From an uncultured Clostridia bacterium (lineage in GTDB: Bacteria; Bacillota; Clostridia; Christensenellales; Borkfalkiaceae), in assembly GCA_944368065.1 (NCBI GenBank), contig CALVWV010000032.1:1-37450 (forward strand): DNA of 37,450 bases. Direction: 5' to 3'. The position numbers and the translations under genes were made by a program. Below are positions 24,667 through 32,920 of this stretch, one piece after another. Every line of letters starts with the position of its first letter. Positions within the stretch are counted from its first letter, which is position 1. The notes beneath the pieces are model-generated. The model was given only the letters and a program-made list of their open reading frames with translations. It was not told the origin of the DNA and searched no databases.

Positions 24667-25605
24667 ATGATAATAAATTACGGATCGGCGGCGTACTTCA
24701 TACCATTCATAGTGACGGCCGCTGTGGTAGTCGCGCTGTTTTTTGCGTTGCGCAGATGTTCGGCGCGCGTAAAAACGGCGGCGGTGTTCGTGTTGGCGCT
24801 TATAAATATACTGCAACACGTTTTAAAGCAGTTTATTTATCCGCACTATTTCGGCAACACGTACCCCGACCTTATAAATACGGCGTACAATATGTGTGCG
24901 ACGCTCATAATAATCACGCCGTTTGTTCTGCTTTCAAAAAGCAGGGCTTTAAAGCAGTTTCTTTCATATGTGGGTACGGTGGCGGGCGTAATAACAATGA
25001 TAGTGCCGCATTGGTACATAGGTCAGACCTTTTTCCAATGGGACGTTCTGCGTTACTATCTCTGCCACGGACTGCTCGTGGCGACGTCGCTTCTGCCTTC
25101 GCTTTGGGGATTGTACAAGTTTTTCTGGCGCGACTTCTGGAAACTGCCGTTCATCTTTTTCGGACTGCTTATTTTGATTGCCTTCAACGACCTTGTATTC
25201 TATACCGTAGGACTTATGGGCGATTGGTCGGCGGGTAATTTCTTCAGCATACTGTACGATATAAACCCTTGCTGGATGATGCACCCGAACGAAGGTTTTG
25301 CGTGGCTCGTGCCCGTCATGGATTTCTTTACGCCCGATATTTTTATGGGCGACGCAGCAACGGGCAGACCGTACACGCCCATTCTCTGGTACGCCGTTCC
25401 GCTTATCCTTTTGTTCTGGGTGCTCGGATTTGTGCTCGGTGCATTGCTTGACAGAAAGAATTTTGTTTCGGATATGCGCGCCTTAGGTTCGTTTGTGTGC
25501 GATGCGACGGCGCAAAGCGTATGCCCGCGCGGGCTTTCGCTTAAGGTAAAGTATAAAAAGGCGCGCTTTTCATTAAAGCGCATAAGGCGCGGCAAAAAGC
25601 GTTGA
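24667..25605 (+). CDS. Multipass membrane protein, YwaF/TMEM164-like
   Basis: 312 residues with about seven hydrophobic segments (for example IPFIVTAAVVVALFFAL, TAAVFVLALINILQHVL, ATLIIITPFVLL, FIFFGLLILIAFNDLVF, ILWYAVPLILLFWVLGFVLG) and a strongly basic C-terminal tail (VKYKKARFSLKRIRRGKKR). The arrangement and the LRYYLCHG segment in mid-protein recall the YwaF/TIGR02206 group of integral membrane proteins, but this is a weak recognition; family members are usually about 240 residues. CAGGGA precedes the ATG. Transcribed alone. Function unknown. Confidence 0.6.
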   Translation: MIINYGSAAYFIPFIVTAAVVVALFFALRRCSARVKTAAVFVLALINILQHVLKQFIYPHYFGNTYPDLINTAYNMCATLIIITPFVLLSKSRALKQFLSYVGTVAGVITMIVPHWYIGQTFFQWDVLRYYLCHGLLVATSLLPSLWGLYKFFWRDFWKLPFIFFGLLILIAFNDLVFYTVGLMGDWSAGNFFSILYDINPCWMMHPNEGFAWLVPVMDFFTPDIFMGDAATGRPYTPILWYAVPLILLFWVLGFVLGALLDRKNFVSDMRALGSFVCDATAQSVCPRGLSLKVKYKKARFSLKRIRRGKKR

Positions 25606-25673
25606 TTGCGGCATATCAGGCGCTCTGTTCAAAAGTGTTGATTTGCGCATATGTGCGGGTCAATTAAAAATAG

Positions 25674-25703
25674 TTGCGGCATATTGCCGCGCGTTTATAT
25701 AAT
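25674..25703 (+). promoter_or_regulatory. Promoter of the DUF1275 gene
   Basis: TTGCGG (25674-25679) and TATAAT (25698-25703) with an 18-base spacer. Transcription would start near 25710, exactly at the following hairpin. Confidence 0.6.
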
Positions 25704-25710
25704 AAAATAG

Positions 25711-25739
25711 CCCCCGCCGCACGTACCGTGCGGCGGGGG
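25711..25739. other. GC-rich hairpin at the DUF1275 mRNA 5' end
   Basis: CCCCCGCCGCACG and its complement CGTGCGGCGGGGG (25727-25739) form a 13-bp stem. A T-rich run lies on its minus-strand side only, so it is not a clear plus-strand terminator for the preceding gene. It may be a leader structure or a shared terminator. Confidence 0.55.
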
Positions 25740-25768
25740 TATAAAAAGCTCTTGCAAAGGGATTTTTT

Positions 25769-26515
25769 ATGCTGTTCAATAATTATAAAAGGGACATTAC
25801 TCCTTACGTGTTTGCCATGTTCGCCGTAATCGGCGGCTTTCTTGAAGCATTCACATTCCTTCTGCACGGTGGGGTTTTCTGCAATGCCCAGACGGGCAAC
25901 CTCGTCATGATGGTGATAGATTTTGTCGGCGGAAATTTTTCGGGCGGACTGAGATATCTTTACTCTATCCTCGCCTACATAGTGGGAATAATTCTGTCGA
26001 CTGTAATACCAGCCCGTTTCAAAAAAGTAAACTGGCCGCTCGTCGTCACGGCTGCGGAAATAGTAGTCCTTGCCGCGCTCGCATTCATACCGGAAGACGC
26101 GTCCGACTGGTTTACCTATGTCAGCGTAGCTTTTGTCTGCGCGGTGCAGTACAACACGTTCACAAAGCTCCGCGGCGTTGCTCTCGCTACGACTTTCTGC
26201 ACAAACAATATCCGTCAGACGGTAATGCATTTGGTCCGCGGCGTGTCCGACAAGGATAAAAGCGAATATAAAAAGAGCGCCACATATGCCTTTGTCGTGC
26301 TCTGTTTTGCCTGCGGTGCGGCGCTCGGCGCGCTTGCCGCCGACGGACTCGGCAATATGTGCATACTTATCTGCTCGGCGCTGCTCGTTCCCGTGCTCGC
26401 GCTGTTTATTGCGGACAGCTCGCTTTCAGTCAGAAGGCGCAAGTTTGAAGCTGAAAATGCCGACGGCGTTCAGCTCACCATAGAAGACGTTGAAAAAGGC
26501 GGAGAGAATAAATAA
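25769..26515 (+). CDS. DUF1275 (YoaK-like) membrane protein
   Basis: 248 residues with about six membrane helices. The family marker is FCNAQTGNLVMM in the first third, preceded by GGFLEAFTFLLHGG. NTFTKLRGVALATTFCTNNIRQ matches the second conserved segment of DUF1275 (TG.LV / T.MTG.NL type). The tail after residue 220 is hydrophilic and acidic. AAAGGGA precedes the ATG at 25769. The family is predicted to be a small transporter, but substrates are not established. It is a single-gene transcript. Confidence 0.88.
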   Translation: MLFNNYKRDITPYVFAMFAVIGGFLEAFTFLLHGGVFCNAQTGNLVMMVIDFVGGNFSGGLRYLYSILAYIVGIILSTVIPARFKKVNWPLVVTAAEIVVLAALAFIPEDASDWFTYVSVAFVCAVQYNTFTKLRGVALATTFCTNNIRQTVMHLVRGVSDKDKSEYKKSATYAFVVLCFACGAALGALAADGLGNMCILICSALLVPVLALFIADSSLSVRRRKFEAENADGVQLTIEDVEKGGENK

Positions 26516-26531
26516 AGGTATAACGCCCCGC

Positions 26532-26588
26532 GCAAGCCGCGCAACGGTCTGCAAGCGGCACAACGGTTTGCAAGTTACACCACGACTA
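26532..26588 (+). repeat. Degenerate 19-bp tandem repeat
   Basis: Three consecutive 19-base units of the form GCAAGNCGCRCAACGGTYT start at 26532, 26551 and 26570; the first two share 15-16 positions and the third is decayed. Related pieces (GCGCAACGCCTCGCAAGTCGCACAA) recur at about 26621-26645. They fill the gene-free stretch 26516-26742 upstream of the T-box promoter. Function unknown. Confidence 0.55.
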
Positions 26589-26742
26589 ATAAAGCCGCGC
26601 AAAAATGCCTGCGCTGTCGCGCAACGCCTCGCAAGTCGCACAAAGACACGCAATGCCGCCCGCTATTGCATCGGACACGCTGTTTTATTTGTGCTCATTG
26701 CAAAAAAATTATATTTTGCGGAAAAAAATTTTAAAAATCCTA

Positions 26743-26771
26743 TTGACAAATGACTTGCGTGCGTTTATAAT
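26743..26771 (+). promoter_or_regulatory. Promoter of the T-box/trpB2 transcript
   Basis: TTGACA (26743-26748), 17 bases, TATAAT (26766-26771): perfect consensus. Transcription should begin near 26778, at the start of the T-box leader. Confidence 0.88.
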
Positions 26772-26777
26772 GGGGTC

Positions 26778-27066
26778 AATTTAATAGACTAAATCGTTGA
26801 AGTAAAGAGTAATCTGCGAATAGTCGGCTTTTAAGAGAGTTCCGGACGGTGGAAGCGGAGCGGTGGCTGCGGATGAATGGGTTACTGAGAGCGGATGTGA
26901 AGGAAATAGTTTTCTGCGTAGCGTCCGACGGGTCTTTCCCGTTACAGAAAGAGGGCATTGTCAGATGCCTGCAAATAAGGCTGTTTTTATAAACAAGACA
27001 GTAAAATTGGGTGGCAACACGGATAAATTCGTCCCAAACGGATTTACCCGTGTTTTGTTTTTTTTA
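26778..27066 (+). promoter_or_regulatory. T-box riboswitch, tryptophan specific
   Basis: All main parts are visible. Stem I has AGTAAT (26808-26813) pairing with GTTACT (26881-26886), with AGAGAG and the GGTGGAA loop element above it. The specifier next to the 3' arm reads TGG (26878-26880), the tryptophan codon. The T-box sequence GGGTGGCAACACGG (27009-27022) includes the UGGC bulge that pairs with a GCCA tRNA end, matching the G73 discriminator of bacterial tRNA-Trp. The terminator is ACACGG...CCGTGT (27017-27053) with a T-run to 27065. Uncharged tRNA-Trp should prevent termination and turn on the gene downstream. Confidence 0.95.
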
Positions 27067-27143
27067 GGGTTTAGGCTATTAAAGATTTTTTCCGCCGCGG
27101 CAAAGCCGTCGGCTACAGACAAAATTCACGGAGGTAAAAAACT

Positions 27144-28514
27144 ATGTCTGCAAAAAAAATCCCCTACAAAATGTATCTTTCCGAAGAGGAGATGCCTAAA
27201 ACCTGGCTCAATCTTAAAGCTTTCATGCCCGAACAGCACGAACCCTTTTTAAACCCGGCCACGGGCAAACCGTGCTCGGCTGAAGAGCTCGAAGTTGTTT
27301 TCTGCAAAGAATGCGTTGAGCAGGAGCTCAACTGTACGGATAAATATATAGAGATACCCGAAGGTATCAGGAATTTTTACACCAATTTCCGTCCGTCGCC
27401 CTTAATCCGCGCCTATTTCCTTGAAAAAATGCTGGATACGCCCGCGGAAATTTACTATAAGTTCGAGGGCAACAATACTTCCGGTTCGCATAAGCTCAAT
27501 TCTGCCGCGGCTCAGGCATACTATGCGAAGAAGCAGGGGCTTACTTCCGTAACTACCGAAACGGGTGCAGGGCAGTGGGGAACGGCGCTTGCCATGGCGT
27601 GCGCATTCTACGGGCTTGACCTTAAAGTATATATGGTAAAGACTTCTTACGAGCAGAAGCCTTACCGCAAAGAGGTAATAAAAACTTACGGCGCAGATAT
27701 AATTCCTTCGCCCTCGGACACTACCGAGGCGGGCAGAAAAATTCTTGCCGAATTTCCCGGGACGGGCGGCTCTCTCGGTTGCGCTATAGCCGAAGCCGTT
27801 GAAACTGCCGTCAAAACTCCGAACTGCCGCTACGTGCTCGGCTCAGTTCTGGACCATGTCCTTTTGCACCAGTCGGTCATAGGCGTGGAGAGCAAGATTG
27901 CGCTCGATAAATACGGCGTTCAGCCCGACATTGTAATCGGCTGCGTAGGCGGCGGCTCGAATTACGGCGGACTTATTTCCCCGTTTATGGCTGAAAAGCT
28001 CGAAGGCAAAAACAATATACGCTTCATAGGCGTAGAGCCTGCAAGCTGCCCTTCGATGTCGCGCGGCAAGTACGCATATGACTTCTGCGACAGTGCGAAA
28101 ATAACGCCGCTTGCCAAGATGTACACGCTCGGCTGCGAGTTCATGCCTTCTCCCGACCACGCGGGCGGCCTGAGGTATCACGGCATGAGCCCCGTCGTTT
28201 CCAAGCTTTATCACGACGGATACATGGAGGTAAAGGCGGTAAAGCAGACGGATGTATTCAAAGCGGCGGAACAGTTTGCCCGCTGTGAAGGAATTCTGCC
28301 CGCGCCCGAATCTTCGCACGCTATAAAGGTTGCCATGGACGAGGCGCTCGAATGCAAAAAGACGGGCGAAAAGAAGGTCATTCTTTTCGGCCTTACGGGC
28401 ACGGGTTACTTCGACCTCGCGGCTTACAAGCAGTTCAACGATGGCACGATGAAAGATTACATCCCCACGGAGGAAGACCTTGCGCGCGGGTTTGCAAGCA
28501 TTCCTGAAATCTGA
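27144..28514 (+). CDS. trpB: TrpB2-type tryptophan synthase beta chain
   Basis: A 456-residue PLP-dependent enzyme of the TrpB2 branch, longer than the ~400-residue TrpB1. The PLP lysine lies in NNTSGSHKLNSA (Lys117), the catalytic Glu region is TETGAGQWG, and GCVGGGSNYGG binds the cofactor phosphate. The N-terminal extension and HAGGLRYHG segment are typical of TrpB2. It joins indole and serine to make tryptophan. No trpA or other trp genes are nearby, so it probably acts alone to salvage indole. GGAGG lies before the ATG. It is controlled by the Trp T-box immediately upstream, which strongly supports a role in tryptophan supply. Confidence 0.95.
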   Translation: MSAKKIPYKMYLSEEEMPKTWLNLKAFMPEQHEPFLNPATGKPCSAEELEVVFCKECVEQELNCTDKYIEIPEGIRNFYTNFRPSPLIRAYFLEKMLDTPAEIYYKFEGNNTSGSHKLNSAAAQAYYAKKQGLTSVTTETGAGQWGTALAMACAFYGLDLKVYMVKTSYEQKPYRKEVIKTYGADIIPSPSDTTEAGRKILAEFPGTGGSLGCAIAEAVETAVKTPNCRYVLGSVLDHVLLHQSVIGVESKIALDKYGVQPDIVIGCVGGGSNYGGLISPFMAEKLEGKNNIRFIGVEPASCPSMSRGKYAYDFCDSAKITPLAKMYTLGCEFMPSPDHAGGLRYHGMSPVVSKLYHDGYMEVKAVKQTDVFKAAEQFARCEGILPAPESSHAIKVAMDEALECKKTGEKKVILFGLTGTGYFDLAAYKQFNDGTMKDYIPTEEDLARGFASIPEI

Positions 28515-28676
28515 TGCCGCTGAACTTTTGCTTTGTCGGTCAGCTATAATCTGCCTTAAAATTTGCGCTCAGCTTGTTATTTTGCATGAATTCTGCGACC
28601 CGGATTAATTACCTGCTTGCTTTGCTGTTCGCATGCCTGCGATTTGCAGGTTGAGCGTAAAACTTTGGGATTAAAA

Positions 28677-28710
28677 ATGCCGCGGCGGGCATAAAAACCC
28701 GCCGCGGCAT
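28677..28710. terminator. Terminator after trpB2
   Basis: ATGCCGCGGCGGG and CCCGCCGCGGCAT form a perfect 13-bp stem with an ATAAAAA-type loop. The downstream T content is moderate. The gene-free stretch 28515-28676 shows no other feature. Confidence 0.7.
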
Positions 28711-28715
28711 AATTG

Positions 28716-28744
28716 TTGCATTTTTATAAATTAAGTAGTATAAT
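28716..28744 (+). promoter_or_regulatory. asnA promoter
   Basis: TTGCAT (28716-28721) and TATAAT (28739-28744) with a 17-base spacer, 34 bases before the asnA start codon. Confidence 0.75.
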
Positions 28745-28777
28745 TATTAAAATATATAAAATATGAGGGGAGCAAAA

Positions 28778-29761
28778 ATGTATAAATCCAAACTTGACCT
28801 GATGCAGACGGAACACGCCATAAAATACCTTAAAGCCACGTTCGAAGGCGAGCTTGCTTCCGCGCTCAACCTTACGAGAATAAGCGCGCCGCTTTTCGTC
28901 ACGCGCGAAAGCGGACTTAACGATAACCTTAACGGCGTGGAGCGACCCGTTTCATTCGACGTGAAAGCCACGGGCGAAACGGTGGAAATTGTTCACAGCC
29001 TTGCTAAGTGGAAAAGATATGCGCTCGCAAAGTATGGCTTTTCGCGCTACAGCGGTCTTTATACGGACATGAATGCCGTCCGCCGCGACGAGGATATGGA
29101 TAATCTTCACTCTATATATGTCGACCAGTGGGACTGGGAGGTGGTAATCGGCCGCGAGGACAGGAACATAGCTTATCTCAAAGAGACGGTGCGCAAAATA
29201 TACCGCGCGATAAAAGCTACGGCGGCAAAGCTCAGGGAGCAGTATCCCGTGCTTTCGGACTTTCTTCCCGAAGAGATAACGTTTGTCACCGCGCAGGAAC
29301 TTGAGGACGAATATCCTTTACTCATCTCCAAACAGCGCGAAACTGAGTTTGTGCGCAAAACGGGCGCGGCTTTCGTGATGGGCATAGGCGGCAGACTCCG
29401 TTCAGGCAAAAAACACGACGGGCGCGCTCCCGACTACGACGACTGGTCGCTCAACGGCGATATAATTTTATATTATCCTCCGCTCGACTGCGCGTTCGAA
29501 GTATCCTCTATGGGTATCCGTGTCGACGAAAAGAGTCTTATATCCCAGCTCCGTGAAGAAGGTTGCATGGAAAGACTTTCCCTTCCGTTCCATAAAGCGC
29601 TCGCCGCGGGCAAGCTGCCGCTTACTATGGGCGGCGGAATAGGTCAGTCGCGCCTTTCGATGTTCCTTCTGGAAAAGTTACATATAGGCGAGGTTCAGGT
29701 TTCCGTATGGGATAAAAAGAACCTTGAATACTGCGAACAGAACAATGTTGAACTTATGTAA
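28778..29761 (+). CDS. asnA: Aspartate--ammonia ligase (asparagine synthetase A)
   Basis: 327 residues, close to the 330 of E. coli AsnA. It makes asparagine from aspartate, ammonia and ATP, and has the class II aminoacyl-tRNA-synthetase-like fold. Conserved segments are SGLNDNLNGVERPVSFD, VHSLAKWKR, YTDMNAVRRDED, SIYVDQWDWE, and near the C-terminus MGGGIGQSRLSMFLL (motif 3 with the ATP-binding Arg). The ATG at 28778 follows GAGGGGA at 28766-28771; an ATG at 28763 would overlap that site. Single-gene transcript. Confidence 0.97.
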   Translation: MYKSKLDLMQTEHAIKYLKATFEGELASALNLTRISAPLFVTRESGLNDNLNGVERPVSFDVKATGETVEIVHSLAKWKRYALAKYGFSRYSGLYTDMNAVRRDEDMDNLHSIYVDQWDWEVVIGREDRNIAYLKETVRKIYRAIKATAAKLREQYPVLSDFLPEEITFVTAQELEDEYPLLISKQRETEFVRKTGAAFVMGIGGRLRSGKKHDGRAPDYDDWSLNGDIILYYPPLDCAFEVSSMGIRVDEKSLISQLREEGCMERLSLPFHKALAAGKLPLTMGGGIGQSRLSMFLLEKLHIGEVQVSVWDKKNLEYCEQNNVELM

Positions 29762-29949
29762 AATTCAATATTTAGCAAAGTAAAAATTGCATTATAGAAT
29801 ATTTTTAACAATAAAACTTTACATATTGCAAATATATATAGTCAAAAATTATTTGCTGAAAACGCTTCTGCACGGACTTGCCGTATTTTGCGGACGACCT
29901 TGGACGGACTGCCCGTAAATAATTGCGTTCTGAAACCCCTTTCAAACGT

Positions 29950-29978
29950 TTGTAAAAAATTTTTAACCGTGGTATAAT
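29950..29978 (+). promoter_or_regulatory. Promoter of the DUF1858 gene
   Basis: TTGTAA (29950-29955), 17 bases, TATAAT (29973-29978) with TGG before it as an extended -10. The ATG is 43 bases downstream. 29762-29949 is AT-rich and shows no gene. Confidence 0.78.
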
Positions 29979-30020
29979 ATTTGACGAAAATAAAAAAGAT
30001 AATTAACAGGAGATATTCTT

Positions 30021-30218
30021 ATGGCAAAGATAACCAAGGATACGCTTATTGTTGACTGCCTTAAACTCAATCCCAACAGCGCGGAAATTCTTCAGTCGGT
30101 TGGTATGCACTGCATAGGTTGCGCCATGGCTCACGGCGAAACTATCGAAGAAGCGGTGTTCGTTCACGGCAACGACCTCGATAAGCTCCTCGAAAAGCTC
30201 AACGAAGGCATCGAATAA
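30021..30218 (+). CDS. DUF1858 redox-disulfide protein
   Basis: A 65-residue single-domain protein. The pair CIGC (Cys31, Cys34) followed by AMAHGETIEEA is the mark of the hybrid-cluster-protein-associated redox disulfide domain (DUF1858/TIGR03980). N-terminal ITKDTLIVDCLKLNPNSAEIL matches the family's first helix. AGGAG precedes the ATG. No hybrid cluster protein gene is in the window; the small stand-alone form is common in anaerobes and its partner is unknown. Confidence 0.93.
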   Translation: MAKITKDTLIVDCLKLNPNSAEILQSVGMHCIGCAMAHGETIEEAVFVHGNDLDKLLEKLNEGIE

Positions 30219-30228
30219 TTGCAAGACA

Positions 30229-30256
30229 GACGGCGGAAAGCTCCGCCGTCTTTTTC
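30229..30256 (+). terminator. Terminator of the DUF1858 gene
   Basis: GACGGCGGA pairs with TCCGCCGTC around AAGC, followed by five T residues, ten bases after the stop codon. Confidence 0.88.
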
Positions 30257-30325
30257 TTTAAAGCATTGCGTGCGGGCGCGGATTTGCCTGCATTGTAGTA
30301 AGGCGGCTTAATAAGAAGGTGGCTT

Positions 30326-31048
30326 ATGTATACTGAAAAGCAGTTGGAACAATTCCGTGAAATAATTAACACGTCTCGGCGCGCTGTATTTTTCGGCGGC
30401 GCAGGGGTGAGTACGGAAAGCGGAATACCCGACTTCCGCTCGCAGGACGGGTTGTACAAGCAGAAATATGCTTATCCTCCCGAATATATTTTGTCGGCTA
30501 CGTTTTTTCGCACGCATACCGCGGAATTTTTCGAATTTTACCGCGATAAAATGATATATACGTCTGCAAAGCCTAACGCGGCTCATCTCAAGCTTGCGCA
30601 GTGGGAGCGAGAGGGCAAGCTCGCGGCTGTCATTACACAGAACATAGACGGGCTGCACCAGGCGGCGGGAAGCAAAAACGTTCTTGAACTTCACGGCAGC
30701 GTATGGCGCAACAAGTGCGCAAGGTGCGGCAAAAGCTATCCGCTTGAAGCGGTTACAGGTTGCGACGGCGTGCCGCGCTGTGCGTGTGGCGGCGTAATCA
30801 AGCCGGAAGTAGTTCTGTATGAAGAGTCGCTCGATGGCGACACGCTTGAAAAATCGGTAGAATACATACGCTCCGCCGATACCCTTATAATTGGCGGCAC
30901 TTCGTTAAACGTCTATCCCGCTGCGGGGCTCATAGACTTTTTCGGCGGAAAAAATCTTGTTGTGATAAATAAGGGTGAAACCGCCCGCGCGGTTGACGGC
31001 GCGCTCGTTATAGACAGTCCCATAGCGCAGTTTTTTGCCTCCGTGTGA
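30326..31048 (+). CDS. Sir2-type NAD-dependent protein deacylase
   Basis: A 240-residue sirtuin. GAGVSTESGIPDFRS (25-39) binds NAD; TQNIDGLH (104-111) and the catalytic His123 in LHGSVW follow. Zinc is held by Cys131, Cys134, Cys152 and Cys154 (CARC...CAC). GGTSLNVYPAA and VINKGETA complete the Rossmann part. The Tyr and Arg that mark desuccinylase (SIRT5-like) sirtuins are not in their expected position, so protein deacetylation is more likely. AAGGTGG precedes the ATG. It may be transcribed from its own, unseen promoter. Confidence 0.95.
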   Translation: MYTEKQLEQFREIINTSRRAVFFGGAGVSTESGIPDFRSQDGLYKQKYAYPPEYILSATFFRTHTAEFFEFYRDKMIYTSAKPNAAHLKLAQWEREGKLAAVITQNIDGLHQAAGSKNVLELHGSVWRNKCARCGKSYPLEAVTGCDGVPRCACGGVIKPEVVLYEESLDGDTLEKSVEYIRSADTLIIGGTSLNVYPAAGLIDFFGGKNLVVINKGETARAVDGALVIDSPIAQFFASV

Positions 31049-31122
31049 CGCCCTATTTGGTGCGAAGAACGTATTTTCTTTAGCGCCCGAAAGCTGCGAG
31101 GCGTAATTTTCCGGGTGCAAAG

Positions 31123-31142
31123 GCGGGCGTGCCCGCTGTTTT
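31123..31142 (+). terminator. Probable terminator of the sirtuin gene
   Basis: GCGGGC/GCCCGC with a GT centre is followed by TGTTTT. The stem is short but well placed, 75 bases after the stop. Confidence 0.5.
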
Positions 31143-31197
31143 GAATAAGTTGCTGTTTTAATTGCATTGACGCGCATATATGCCTTAAATAACACTT

Positions 31198-31234
31198 AAA
31201 AAGCTACAGAGGTTAGTCTGTAGCTTTATTTTTT
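31198..31234 (+). terminator. Second terminator-like hairpin
   Basis: AAAGCTACAGA (31200-31210) pairs with TCTGTAGCTTT (31217-31227) followed by ATTTTTT. It could be a back-up terminator for the sirtuin gene or end a small RNA from 31143 onwards; no promoter is clear. The gene-free stretch to 31397 otherwise shows only AT-rich sequence. Confidence 0.65.
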
Positions 31235-31397
31235 GCAATATAAAACTTATTTTATTTAAAAAGATTTGATTGGCGCAGTAATATGTTGTAAATAAATGCT
31301 TTTCCTTAGCCTGGCAACGCTGGAAAAATCTTTGCATTGACTGCTTTTATGTTCATATGTATAATTTTCTTGTAAGTAAAATTACAGGAGGAAAAAT

Positions 31398-32267
31398 ATG
31401 AAAACCAAATTCTTTGTGGTGCTTGCAGTTCTTGCGGCGCTCACCATGGCGGGGTGCGCCGCTTCGGGCGAAGAGATGGGCAGACCGCCTTTTGAAGAGG
31501 AAGTTGTCGGCGGTACGGGTTCTGATACGGATGGCGCGCCTGAAGATGATGATAATCATGAAACGGACGGCGGAGCTGAAGAGGAGGTTGAAGAAGAACC
31601 TGAGGAAGAGCCTCAGCCCGAACCTGTTGCTGCGGCAAAATATGTTTCATTGCTCTCTGACGGAGTGAATATACGCAAGGGGGCCGGTACCGGATATACC
31701 GTGCTTGGCGCGGCGGAAAAGGATACGCGGTACGCGTACCTCGGCGAAGTTGACGGGTGGTATAAAATAGGCTACAAGAACACCACGGCGTACATATCCA
31801 AAAAGTATGCGCAGCTTAAAGATATGGCGGTAAGTTCCAATAAAAAAGTGGAATCGGTCATAAGCGAAGGCGCGAAACTTCTTGGCACGAAGTACGTATA
31901 CGGCGCAACGCGCTATCACGACGGCAATGGCAATAAGCTTAAGGCTTTCACTATTTCCGCGTTCGATTGTTCGTCGCTCATGCAGTACATGTTTTATATG
32001 GGCGCGGACGGACATCTGCTCGGCGTAACCACGCGCAATCAGGTGCTTCAGGGCAAAACTGTTGCGAAATCCGATTTGCAGCGCGGAGACCTGATGTTCT
32101 TCACCAATGCCAGCAGATACAATAAGACGGGTGTGGAGCGCATAGGCCACGTGGCTCTCTACTTAGGCGACAACATGATTCTGCATACCGCTTCCGATTA
32201 TGCTAAAATTGAGGAAATTTCGGCTACCCGCTGGAAGTACTATGTTCAGTCTCAGCGCATGATCTGA
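31398..32267 (+). CDS. NlpC/P60 cell-wall hydrolase lipoprotein with SH3 domain
   Basis: A 289-residue surface lipoprotein. The signal peptide ends in the lipobox MAGC (Cys20). An acidic Glu/Asp/Pro linker (about 25-75) is followed by a bacterial SH3 domain (about 82-140, with GVNIRKGAGTGYTVLG) and a C-terminal NlpC/P60 domain (about 150-289). The catalytic Cys191 lies in FDCSS, with His251 (GHVALYLG) and His263 (LHTAS). GGAGG precedes the ATG. It should cleave peptide stems of peptidoglycan at the outer face of the membrane. It is transcribed alone and followed by a strong bidirectional terminator. Confidence 0.95.
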   Translation: MKTKFFVVLAVLAALTMAGCAASGEEMGRPPFEEEVVGGTGSDTDGAPEDDDNHETDGGAEEEVEEEPEEEPQPEPVAAAKYVSLLSDGVNIRKGAGTGYTVLGAAEKDTRYAYLGEVDGWYKIGYKNTTAYISKKYAQLKDMAVSSNKKVESVISEGAKLLGTKYVYGATRYHDGNGNKLKAFTISAFDCSSLMQYMFYMGADGHLLGVTTRNQVLQGKTVAKSDLQRGDLMFFTNASRYNKTGVERIGHVALYLGDNMILHTASDYAKIEEISATRWKYYVQSQRMI

Positions 32268-32289
32268 ACGCATTAAATGCGCAAATGAA

Positions 32290-32329
32290 AAACATTGCCG
32301 CGGGAACGTGCGTTCCCGCGGCAATGTTT
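32290..32329. terminator. Bidirectional terminator between convergent genes
   Basis: AAACATTGCCGCGGGAAC and its complement GTTCCCGCGGCAATGTTT form an 18-bp stem with a four-base loop. It lies between the stops of the NlpC/P60 gene (plus) and the PH-domain gene (minus). Confidence 0.82.
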
Positions 32330-32348
32330 AAAGTTATATGCAGAAAAA

Positions 32349-32888
32349 TCAGTATTTGTTGCCTCTGTTCATGGCCATTGCGATTTCTGCCGCCTGAGCT
32401 TTGCGCGCTTCATCTGCGTGCTTTTCAATGGCTTCCGTTACCGTATTTTTGAACTGGGTTGCGTTGGATATTGCGGGGAAGCTTACAGCGGCTTCGCCTG
32501 CGCTCTTTATTACGAGCGTGTAATATCTGAATATCCTGCCGAAAAGCGTTGACTTGATGTTTACGCTGTCAACCTTGTCGATATGTATGTCGAGCGAATG
32601 CACTTTGAGAACGCCGACTTTACCTATAACCCTTTTGTTTGTTACGGAAAGAGCTATGGAAGTAAGTCTCAAAATTCCGACGAGCAGGATTATGATGCCG
32701 ATTGCAAGGCAAACGATAAGTATAGGCGTGCCTGCATCCGCGATTCCTTCGATTCCGGAAACAACTATGCCAACGACGATAAAAATTATTGCAAAAATGA
32801 TGTTCTTTATGATGTACAGAGGATTCACTTTTGCTTTAAGCTCTATCTTTTCGTCGCGGATAAGATTTTTTTCAACATATTTACTCAT
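32349..32888 (-). CDS. Bacterial PH-domain (bPH2/YdbS-like) membrane protein
   Basis: 179 residues. A short basic/acidic N-terminus is followed by two membrane helices (IIKNIIFAIIFIVVGIVVS and PILIVCLAIGIIILLVGIL) and then a bacterial pleckstrin-homology domain: LSVTNKRVIGKVGVLKVHSLDIHIDKVDSVNIKS, with the NKRV and DKVDSV strands typical of bPH2 (PF03703). The C-terminal helix is Ala/Lys rich. GGAGG lies seven bases before the ATG at 32888. It is divergent from an XRE regulator gene, with a palindrome in the spacer of its promoter. Confidence 0.88.
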   Translation of the reverse strand: MSKYVEKNLIRDEKIELKAKVNPLYIIKNIIFAIIFIVVGIVVSGIEGIADAGTPILIVCLAIGIIILLVGILRLTSIALSVTNKRVIGKVGVLKVHSLDIHIDKVDSVNIKSTLFGRIFRYYTLVIKSAGEAAVSFPAISNATQFKNTVTEAIEKHADEARKAQAAEIAMAMNRGNKY

Positions 32889-32920
32889 ATGTTGGTCCTC
32901 CTGTTTTTCTTATTAGTAAT

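Noticed and set aside
24612-25238. A 208-codon open frame overlapping the YwaF-like gene.
   Set aside because: It runs in another frame of a strongly membrane-protein-like gene, begins in the hairpin, has no ribosome binding site and an Arg/His-rich composition typical of shadow frames.
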